A DNA stretch of 64,000 nt from Saprospiraceae bacterium (lineage in GTDB: Bacteria > Bacteroidota > Bacteroidia > Chitinophagales > Saprospiraceae). A program made the position numbers and the translations under genes. Each line of letters begins with the position of its first letter. The first letter of the stretch is position 1. Positions 37,201-43,861 of the stretch are shown here, piece by piece. The stretch lies in assembly GCA_016715965.1 (NCBI GenBank), contig JADJXG010000001.1, forward strand, positions 1-64,000, read 5' to 3'. The notes beneath the pieces are model-generated. The model did not search any database. It was not told the DNA's origin and was given only the letters and a program-made list of their open reading frames with translations.

Positions 37201-38213
37201 TTCGACTGTATCGCGATGGAACTGGTTGGACAAGAAGGGGCAATTTTGGAGATTTTGATTTTAGTAAAACACCCTGGGAAGTTGGAAAAGGTGTGCCTGG
37301 ACAATGCGGCGACTTTGACGGAGAAATGGACGAATTAAAATTGTACAACCGCTCTCTCAGCCAGGAGGAAATCAGATTATCCATGCATTTGATCCAAAAA
37401 GAAGAGCTCGGACTCCTGGGATATTTCCAGTTTAACGAAGACAATCATGAGATCTTTTACAATCGGATGGGAGTATCTCATGCCACCAACAACCAGGCGA
37501 TCTCAATATTGTCCACCGCACCGATTTCCGCAGGCGTCAGCCAACAAATCACTTCACCGAAAGTCGGTTGGAATCAATTTTCAAAAACCGGAATGGAAGT
37601 TCATCTACAAAATAACATTCCTTCGACCACCAAATTGTTTTCGTATCATTTGAATCAGAATCCAATTCCACAGGTTGATTCCATTCATGCGCCCTTTCAT
37701 CCTGGTTATTGGATCACAAGATTCTGGGATGGAAACCCTGCAATGACGCTTGACAGCATTCGATTCATATCTAACTCTTTATTTGATGCAAATGCTGCTG
37801 CTCAGAATACAGCATTCAAACTTTTTAGAAGAAATTCTCCCAATGCCCATCAGAACAATTGGATCCTGGGGTCCAATGCCGTATTGGCAAATCAACAAGA
37901 ACAATCCATCCTATTCCAAAACTCCCTACCCTACTCCGCACAATGGATGATGAGTTTACCGGATGTTCTGCTGAACGATCAGAACGACAACCATTCCAAT
38001 GGTTCATTTCGCATTTATCCCAATCCGTCATCCGGAATCTGGACCATTTTCACAGAAAATTTTTCAGATCCACTTTTTATTTATGATTTAAATGGTCAAC
38101 AAATTCAAAACATGAATCCAGGTAATTTACACACCTTAAATTTAACAGAAAATCCATCAGGGATTTATATTCTAAGACAGAATGACCAAATCATCAAATT
38201 GATCAAACTTTAA
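34257..38213 (+). CDS. Large secreted BNR/VPS10-like propeller with PKD, LamG and T9SS domains
   Basis: This 1318-aa protein starts with a signal peptide (RLLAICSLIFLRW, ending VCGQ). Residues about 120-780 carry BNR/sortilin-VPS10-like propeller repeats with S-x-D-x-G-x-x-W motifs (RSVDRGNSWS, RSVNSGKDWT, SLDGGQSWINL). A PKD domain follows at about 785-875 (WEWSFPNASYVSDPSS; YSTPGSYDVTLKI). A LamG-type concanavalin domain follows at about 880-1050 (FTVMAWIKLHRR; FDGEMDELKLYNRSLSQEEI). The C-terminal T9SS sorting domain starts at FRIYPNPSSG. It is probably a surface glycan or protein binder. It sits between dnaG and kbl on the same strand with short gaps, so co-transcription is likely though functionally unexpected. 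Confidence 0.85.
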   Translation: MQINIRLLAICSLIFLRWNMVCGQEAPDLLKPIPDKDIPAWAIYLYDNPVNLHKVDSAFKAYYAIHPFEKSKFSRYYKRLIMQNRMCLDEFGNIKERKSNIIEQPVTEINTNTRSQMPEWKVVDMETFWLESPQVACPWQVNVYAVDLCKSNPSFMIAASETGGIYRTENKGLQWTQVAHHQKLETKAIAVHPTSPDTIFLGTAGAIQRSVDRGNSWSIVFQYQDLWVHDFEILSDRPNVLLASTSKGLFRSVNSGKDWTQIFTEASCDIKANPSNNNIIYTMRYNNSLGYYEPVKSSNAGASFSLKNAGWHNLKDGGVRMAVSPANRNRVYAIVLTNNRGPYLMRSDNEGESWNIAAKGNYQGYNSPEFPMDNWQGFYDLAIIASNTNADHLITGTGSIFKSTNGGQSFTIHGGYGGDFAVHPDFQCAVGHGNDYWIGTDGGLTYSTDFFTDVNKSYARNKGLNGSDFWGFDVGWHQKTFAGGRYHNGNTVYAPDFDGKYIRMGGAEQATGYIHPIRNQDLYFSDIGAYSVARENQQKMIWNQIPCAKYPNESYYPMEFSKMVWSPVCYSTVYLGEKNSLWVSNNNAASFESLFSVPDADSWVEDIEISRADPAVIYFSERNNRRTEGQIWKSLDGGRSFEKLSNPPGTSGGMRRVKAICISDQDPKIIFQALRSGNAQNKVFKSLDGGQSWINLTTQTIASHNISDILYQNGTEDGVYIACDGGKIFYRNKNMTDWDLHGTGLSASHFTRTLKPFYKNHQLINGSNLGVWEIDFYEPSKPVAQPSVDKQSTYCHRDTFYFDDYSTLEYDGTQSWEWSFPNASYVSDPSSRNPKVMYSTPGSYDVTLKIKNAQGVSEKTVTDMVKINPSVCNPDSISDKALDLGARNNALNIPAIPALAGAKGFTVMAWIKLHRRQDCFTQIISNWGSNVGFGFGFAFQGYVPTTNLTFFWKDVPYQLTSPFNLDTLVWTHVALVVYKDSIRLYRDGTGWTRRGNFGDFDFSKTPWEVGKGVPGQCGDFDGEMDELKLYNRSLSQEEIRLSMHLIQKEELGLLGYFQFNEDNHEIFYNRMGVSHATNNQAISILSTAPISAGVSQQITSPKVGWNQFSKTGMEVHLQNNIPSTTKLFSYHLNQNPIPQVDSIHAPFHPGYWITRFWDGNPAMTLDSIRFISNSLFDANAAAQNTAFKLFRRNSPNAHQNNWILGSNAVLANQQEQSILFQNSLPYSAQWMMSLPDVLLNDQNDNHSNGSFRIYPNPSSGIWTIFTENFSDPLFIYDLNGQQIQNMNPGNLHTLNLTENPSGIYILRQNDQIIKLIKL

Positions 38214-38238
38214 AAAATTTTAAAAAACATTCATCCGC

Positions 38239-39426
38239 ATGATCTCCAACATTATTTCAGAATTACAATCAGAGCTAAAGAAAATCCGCGATGCCGGACT
38301 CTATAAATCTGAGAGAGTCATTTGCTCTCCACAAGGACCGCAGGTTAAAACTGAGGATGGGAAAGAAGTTCTCATTTTTTGTGCAAATAATTATCTGGGT
38401 TTGTCATCGCATCCAGAAGTGCTGAAGTCAGCAAAAGAGACCATCGACGAAAGGGGATATGGTATGTCCTCCGTGCGATTTATTTGCGGCACACAGGATA
38501 TTCACAAAAAACTTGAAGAAAAAATAGCTGCATTTCTTGGTATGGAAGATGCCATTTTGTACGCTGCGGCATTTGATGCCAATGGCGGCATCTTTGAGCC
38601 TCTATTGACCGAGGAGGATGCCATCATCTCTGATGAACTCAATCACGCATCCATTATTGACGGCATACGGCTGGCCAAAGCCAAAAGATTCAGATACAAG
38701 CACAATGATATGAGTGATTTGAGCGAACAGCTCAAAGCTGCAGAAGGAAGCAGAAGAAAACTCATAGTGACCGACGGAGTTTTTTCCATGGATGGTACGA
38801 TCGCTCAATTGGATAAAATTTGTGGTTTGGCTGAACAATCCAATGCCATGGTCATGATCGACGAATGTCATGCCACTGGTTTTATGGGTAAAACCGGAAG
38901 AGGTACTCATGAATATCGCGATGTCATGGATCGGATCGATATTATCACAGGCACTTTTGGGAAAGCACTTGGAGGAGCCTCAGGTGGATTTACTGCTTCC
39001 AAAAAAGAGGTGGTGGAAATATTGCGCCAAAGATCCAGACCTTATCTGTTTTCCAATACATTGGCACCCTCCATTACAGGTGCATCCATTAAAGTCCTCG
39101 ATTTACTATCTTCCAGCACCGATCTGCGGGATAAACTCGAAAAAAACACCCGCTATTTTAGGGCAGAAATGACAAAACTTGGATTTGACATTTTGCCGGG
39201 AGAACATCCCATTGTACCTGTCATGTTGTACGATGCGCCTTTGGCCCAGCAATTCGCCGCAGACATGCTGAAAGAAGGCATTTATGTGGTGGGGTTTTTC
39301 TTCCCGGTGGTTCCGCATGGCAAGGCGAGAATCAGGGTGCAGCTATCAGCGGCGCATGAAAAAGCCCATTTGGACAGCTGTCTGGAGGCTTTCCGCAAAG
39401 TCGGTAAATTGCATGGTGTTTTATAA
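38239..39426 (+). CDS. kbl: Glycine C-acetyltransferase (2-amino-3-ketobutyrate CoA ligase)
   Basis: Kbl cleaves 2-amino-3-ketobutyrate with CoA to glycine and acetyl-CoA in threonine breakdown. It is a PLP fold-type I enzyme of 395 aa. CANNYLGLSSHPEV, GYGMSSVRFICGTQ, DGVFSMDGTIA, MIDECHATGFMG and the PLP Lys (about residue 242) in GTFGKALGGASGGF are all family hallmarks. The final part AHEKAHLDSCLEAF is also typical. Its usual partner threonine dehydrogenase is not in this window. A related alpha-oxoamine synthase is the alternative, but this sequence fits Kbl best. Confidence 0.92.
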   Translation: MISNIISELQSELKKIRDAGLYKSERVICSPQGPQVKTEDGKEVLIFCANNYLGLSSHPEVLKSAKETIDERGYGMSSVRFICGTQDIHKKLEEKIAAFLGMEDAILYAAAFDANGGIFEPLLTEEDAIISDELNHASIIDGIRLAKAKRFRYKHNDMSDLSEQLKAAEGSRRKLIVTDGVFSMDGTIAQLDKICGLAEQSNAMVMIDECHATGFMGKTGRGTHEYRDVMDRIDIITGTFGKALGGASGGFTASKKEVVEILRQRSRPYLFSNTLAPSITGASIKVLDLLSSSTDLRDKLEKNTRYFRAEMTKLGFDILPGEHPIVPVMLYDAPLAQQFAADMLKEGIYVVGFFFPVVPHGKARIRVQLSAAHEKAHLDSCLEAFRKVGKLHGVL

Positions 39427-39451
39427 AATTAAAATTTTGTCATTTTTTATA

Positions 39452-39459
39452 TAAATTTG
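39452..39459 (+). promoter_or_regulatory. Bacteroidota -7 box for the DUF1800/DUF1501 pair
   Basis: TAAATTTG matches TAnnTTTG, with a TTTTG about 14 bases upstream (shorter than usual). It lies about 85 bases before the start at 39544. Confidence 0.45.
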
Positions 39460-39543
39460 TAGTACAAACTGCGATCCAGGTACTTAAACCTTTGTAGTCC
39501 CTTTGAATCAAACTTTTATTTTTAAAAAGCTAAATCCTGAATT

Positions 39544-41211
39544 ATGGATAATCATCAAATGACTCTTTCAAAAATCAATGTCACTAAACAACACACTGCC
39601 AAGCCTTTACCGGTGAACGGGGGATTGAATCCCTATTCCGGACCCTGGAATTACGCCACAGCAGCGCATCTTTTGAGAAGGGCTATGTTTGGACCGACCC
39701 ATGAACAAATTAATCAGGCTGTAAAGGATGGAATAAACGCAACGCTCAACAAGTTAACGACAAAACCCAATCGCCTTCCGGATCCTCCCCTTACCTATAC
39801 TTCATCCATTGTCGATCCCAATGTGCCCAAAGGAGAAACATGGGTCAGGGCTCCTTTGAGCCAAAATATACCCGGATTGGTGCAGCTAAAAGAAAATTCA
39901 CTATACGCCTGGATGATGGAACAAATGTTTGCAGAGGGTGTATCAATGAATGAGAAAATGACGCTTTTCTGGCATAACCACTTCGTGACATCTGATATCT
40001 TCGACCCCAGATACAACTATGACTATATCACCTTGCTAAGAGAAAATGCATTGGGCAATTTTAAAACACTGACAGAAAAGATTACCATTGATAAGGCCAT
40101 GTTGTTTTACCTGAATGGTAATCTGAGTACCAATCGTGCGCCAAATGAAAATTATGCGAGGGAATTGATGGAATTGTTTACCTTAGGAAAAGGTGAAACC
40201 GCTGGCCCCGGAGACTATACAAGCTTCACGGAGCAAGATGTAGCTGCCATTGCAAAAGCCCTTACCGGCTGGGTGATCAACAATGGACCAAGAGACAATC
40301 CTCTACCTTACCCACTGGTCCAATACAACAACGGACGCCACGATACTACGGTAAAACAATTGTCCCACCGCTTTAACAATGTTCAGATTCCAAATCTGCA
40401 AGCAGATGAATACAAAAGAGTCATTGAGATAATCTTTACAAAAAGAGAGGCTGCAGCTTTTATCTGCCGCAAATTATACAACTTCTTTATTTACTATAAA
40501 ATCGACAGCAACATTGAAAACGAAATCATCAATGGACTGGCCGATGAGTTGGAAGCGAATGATTTTGAAATGGCACCTGTTCTTCGCAAGCTCTTAGGAA
40601 GCGAACATTTCTATTCCATTGAGGCCTTGGGATGCATGATACGCTCGCCTTACGAATACATGTTCAATACCTTAAAAACATTGAGATTTATCCCACCTGC
40701 TGACCTGGAACAGAAGTACAATTTGTTTGCTTCCATCTACCGCAATTTTACAGGTATGCAACAAACTTATTTTAATATTCCAACAGTGGCTGGATGGGAT
40801 CCATACCATCAAGAACCAGCCTACCATGAGATCTGGATCAATTCTGCCACTTTGCCTTTCAGGGTGCTTTTTGCCAATCAATTTGTCAATAAGACTTTCA
40901 GGGCGCGCAATGTCCAAGGTACATTCGGACTGGATCTTCCGGAATATGTCAAAACCTTGCCCAATCCATCTGTTGCAACAGAGCTGATCCAATCTGTAGT
41001 CGGCCATTTGCTTCCTCAACCCATTGAGCAAAAACAATTGGATGCCTTGAAAAGGGTTTTACTTGGCAATCTAACAGACGCTCAATGGACCACCACCTGG
41101 AATAATTATGCCAATAATTCGGGTAATGTACAGGCCAAAACAGCAGTTGACAATCGACTCAAACCTTTTTTTACCACCCTTCTCAATATGCCTGAGTATC
41201 ATCTCAGTTAA
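39544..41211 (+). CDS. DUF1800 domain-containing protein
   Basis: This 555-aa DUF1800 protein has ATAAHLLRRAMFGPTHEQIN, LFWHNHFVTSD, NENYARELMELFTLG, DVAAIAKALTGW and SPYEYMFNTLKTL, all hallmarks of the family. No N-terminal signal peptide, Tat motif or T9SS tail is visible, unlike its DUF1501 neighbour 49 bases downstream. The DUF1800-DUF1501 pair is widespread but uncharacterised. The lack of its own export signal raises the possibility that it travels with the DUF1501 protein, or stays inside. Confidence 0.88.
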   Translation: MDNHQMTLSKINVTKQHTAKPLPVNGGLNPYSGPWNYATAAHLLRRAMFGPTHEQINQAVKDGINATLNKLTTKPNRLPDPPLTYTSSIVDPNVPKGETWVRAPLSQNIPGLVQLKENSLYAWMMEQMFAEGVSMNEKMTLFWHNHFVTSDIFDPRYNYDYITLLRENALGNFKTLTEKITIDKAMLFYLNGNLSTNRAPNENYARELMELFTLGKGETAGPGDYTSFTEQDVAAIAKALTGWVINNGPRDNPLPYPLVQYNNGRHDTTVKQLSHRFNNVQIPNLQADEYKRVIEIIFTKREAAAFICRKLYNFFIYYKIDSNIENEIINGLADELEANDFEMAPVLRKLLGSEHFYSIEALGCMIRSPYEYMFNTLKTLRFIPPADLEQKYNLFASIYRNFTGMQQTYFNIPTVAGWDPYHQEPAYHEIWINSATLPFRVLFANQFVNKTFRARNVQGTFGLDLPEYVKTLPNPSVATELIQSVVGHLLPQPIEQKQLDALKRVLLGNLTDAQWTTTWNNYANNSGNVQAKTAVDNRLKPFFTTLLNMPEYHLS

Positions 41212-41260
41212 ATCAACATTTGTTTATCATTTTTAAAATCAAAAAATAAAATTCTTCACC

Positions 41261-42817
41261 ATGAAAAGAAGAACCTTCTTACAAGCAAGCGCAGCAGCCA
41301 CGGTCCCGGTTATGATCAATGGAATACCGGTCCAAGCTGTAGCCCGTCAATCCTTTCTCGACTTTGTAAGTCCTGAAAATGATAAAATCCTTGTGCTAAT
41401 CCAACTTACCGGAGGAAACGATGGTCTGAACATGGTACTGCCACTGGATCAATATTCCAACTTGAATATCCACAGAGGTAAAATCATCATCAATGAAAAT
41501 TTGGGAATAAAATTACGTGATGACCTGGCACTTCATCCTGCCATGACCGGAGCCAAGTATCTGTACGACGAAGGCAAAATGAAGCTGATTCAGTCCGTCG
41601 GATATCCCAACCAAAACAGATCCCATTTTAGATCCACCGACATCTGGACTTCAGGATCACCTGCCAATGTCAATATTACCAATGGTTGGCTGGGTAGATA
41701 TTATCTTGAAAATCACCAAAGCTTTCCATACGGATACCCCAATTTTGACCACCCAGATCCATTGGCTATTACCATTGGGGCGCAGGTATCACAGACCTGT
41801 CAGGGGCCGATTGCCAACTTTAGTATGGCCATCAACAATCCTGCCACAATGAATCCATTGCCCATATCCGAATTTGCAGAGTCTGTACCTGCGACCAATT
41901 ATGGAAATGAGTTGCGTTATATCATGACCGCATTTCAGCAAACCAACGATTATACCGATGTGATCAAACTGGCCAACGAAAATGCGGGAGGATCCATAGC
42001 AGCCACAGGAAATGCCCTTTTGGACAGGCTGAACATCGTTGCCCAACTCATCAAAGGTGGTTTGAAAACAAAAGTGTATGTCGTAAGTATTGGAGGATTT
42101 GATACACATGCCAACCAATGCGATCCTGATGATCATGAAATCGGCACACATGCTAATTTGCTTGCTAGTTTGGCAGGAGCCATGGAAGGATTTCAAAAAG
42201 CCATTACGGATTCAGGAAATGCCAAAAGGGTCCTCAGCATGACTTTCTCAGAATTCGGACGAAGAATAAAAGCCAACGACAGCACCGGTACTGACCATGG
42301 TTCTGCAGCACCTCTCATGCTCTTCGGAGAGTGTATTGATGGAGGAATTCTTGGAGACAATCCCAGCATTGGTGACAATGTAACCAATGACGAAGGCGTG
42401 GCCATGCAGTACGATTTCAGATCCATTTACGCCACCATTCTAAGAGATTGGTTTGGATTGTCCTCATCAGATGTTGCCAGATTAATGTATGCTGATTTCC
42501 AAAGTCTTCCATTAATCTCCGGAGCCTGTACCATCTCAGAAGTGGAAGATGCCTATCGCGATTATCAACTTTCTCTTGATACAGCACCAAATCCTGCAAT
42601 AGATTATACTTTAATCAGCTTTAAAACCAAAAATGAGTACATTCGGATCAGCCTTTATGACTCCATTGGTTCAGAACTGAAGACCATTTTTGCAGGAAAG
42701 GTCAATGAAGGAAATCATCAGATTCACCTGGATACTTCCCAGTTTCCTTCAGGAAATTATGTCATCAGAATTGCTGGAAAAGCAGCGCAGAAAACAAAAA
42801 TTCTCAGCAAAATTTAA
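41261..42817 (+). CDS. DUF1501 protein with Tat-like signal and T9SS tail
   Basis: The 518-aa DUF1501 protein begins MKRRTFLQASAAATVPVM, a twin-arginine-type motif (R-R-x-F-L) with a weakly hydrophobic segment and a likely cleavage after PVQA. DUF1501 is related to sulfatase/alkaline-phosphatase folds. VLIQLTGGNDGLNMVLPL, VVSIGGFDTHANQ and FSEFGRRIKANDSTGTDHG are its characteristic motifs, with likely metal-binding Asp and His. Residues from about 440 form a T9SS-type sorting domain (LISFKTKNEYIRISLYDSIG, ending TKILSKI). A terminator follows. The substrate is unknown. Confidence 0.87.
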   Translation: MKRRTFLQASAAATVPVMINGIPVQAVARQSFLDFVSPENDKILVLIQLTGGNDGLNMVLPLDQYSNLNIHRGKIIINENLGIKLRDDLALHPAMTGAKYLYDEGKMKLIQSVGYPNQNRSHFRSTDIWTSGSPANVNITNGWLGRYYLENHQSFPYGYPNFDHPDPLAITIGAQVSQTCQGPIANFSMAINNPATMNPLPISEFAESVPATNYGNELRYIMTAFQQTNDYTDVIKLANENAGGSIAATGNALLDRLNIVAQLIKGGLKTKVYVVSIGGFDTHANQCDPDDHEIGTHANLLASLAGAMEGFQKAITDSGNAKRVLSMTFSEFGRRIKANDSTGTDHGSAAPLMLFGECIDGGILGDNPSIGDNVTNDEGVAMQYDFRSIYATILRDWFGLSSSDVARLMYADFQSLPLISGACTISEVEDAYRDYQLSLDTAPNPAIDYTLISFKTKNEYIRISLYDSIGSELKTIFAGKVNEGNHQIHLDTSQFPSGNYVIRIAGKAAQKTKILSKI

Positions 42818-42836
42818 ATTTTCCAATCAGAATACT

Positions 42837-42866
42837 AAAAAACCCCTGCCTTCTGCGGGGGTTTTC
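42837..42866 (+). terminator. Rho-independent terminator after the DUF1501 gene
   Basis: AAAACCCCTGC, loop CTTCT, then GCGGGGGTTTT form an 11-bp stem ending in T4 and further T-rich sequence. It lies 20 bases past the stop. The promoter box of the next gene begins directly after it. Confidence 0.88.
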
Positions 42867-42874
42867 TATTTTTG
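42867..42874 (+). promoter_or_regulatory. Bacteroidota -7 box for the nucleotidyltransferase
   Basis: TATTTTTG matches TAnnTTTG, is followed by CC, and lies 15 bases before the ATG at 42890. It begins at the T tail of the preceding terminator, so the leader is very short. Confidence 0.5.
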
Positions 42875-42889
42875 CCTAAACACAAGCAG

Positions 42890-43798
42890 ATGAAACAACA
42901 TAAAGCCAGTCTGGTGATATTAGCCGCCGGAATGGGCAGCCGGTATGGTGGACTCAAACAATTGGATTCCTTCGGTCCAAATGGCGAGACCATCATAGAT
43001 TATTCCATATATGACGCCATCCAGGCCGGATTTACCAAAATTGTATTTATCGTTCGCGACAGTTTCAGGAAAGAGATCGAACAAAAAATGCAAAAAAACT
43101 GGGGTGATCAAGCCGAACTCCATTTTGTTTGCCAGGAATTGAATCTTTTACCCGCAGGTTTTACATGTCCCGATCAAAGAACCAAACCATGGGGTACAGC
43201 TCATGCGGTTTGGGTAGCCAAAGACATCGTCAAAGAACCCTTCGGCGTGATCAATGCGGATGACTATTATGGCAGAGAGGCCCTGTCTGCATTGTTTCAC
43301 TTTCTGCAGTCGGACCGCAACCATCAAAATGAATATGCGGTCATTGCATATCTTTTGCGCAACACCTTATCGGAGTTTGGAGCGGTCAACAGAGGTGTAT
43401 GTCTGGCATCTGACGGCCAATTCCTTCGTTCCATAGAAGAATGCAAAGGCATTTTCAGAAATGCAAATGGGCTGATCAGCCTGCAAGATCAGGCGGACAG
43501 AATTTTTCAAGAAGATACTCCGGTCTCCATGAATATGTGGGCATTTGGAGTAAGCTATTTCGACCACTCAGAGAAATATTTTATCCAATTCCTTCAAGAA
43601 AATCTGGAAAAAGCCACTTCAGAGTTTTATATACCCGATCTTATTCAGAAATTGATTGATGAGAAAATTATTCAGGTCCACTTGATTAAATCACCTTCAC
43701 AGTGGTTTGGTGTCACCTACCAGGAAGACAGACCCATGGTACAACAAGCATTGCAAAAATTGATTGAAGAAAATTATTATCCCAAGACCCTCTTTTAA
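42890..43798 (+). CDS. Sugar-phosphate nucleotidyltransferase-like protein
   Basis: This 302-aa protein has the NTP_transferase start ILAAGMGSRYGGLKQLDSFG, which binds the nucleotide through the G-x-G-x-R loop. WGTAHAVW and VINADDYYG carry the metal-site Asp, and LLRNTLSEFGAVNRGV and MNMWAFG follow. These fit the GT-A fold of sugar-1-phosphate nucleotidyltransferases. The exact sugar and NTP cannot be told from sequence. ATG 42890 is chosen over 42872 because the latter falls inside the promoter box. It converges on lptD. Confidence 0.85.
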   Translation: MKQHKASLVILAAGMGSRYGGLKQLDSFGPNGETIIDYSIYDAIQAGFTKIVFIVRDSFRKEIEQKMQKNWGDQAELHFVCQELNLLPAGFTCPDQRTKPWGTAHAVWVAKDIVKEPFGVINADDYYGREALSALFHFLQSDRNHQNEYAVIAYLLRNTLSEFGAVNRGVCLASDGQFLRSIEECKGIFRNANGLISLQDQADRIFQEDTPVSMNMWAFGVSYFDHSEKYFIQFLQENLEKATSEFYIPDLIQKLIDEKIIQVHLIKSPSQWFGVTYQEDRPMVQQALQKLIEENYYPKTLF

Positions 43799-43861
43799 AA
43801 TTTGAATGGTTCCAAGATAAAAGGGAGTAATCCATTTATTTTCTTTTCCGCTTTTCCTACA

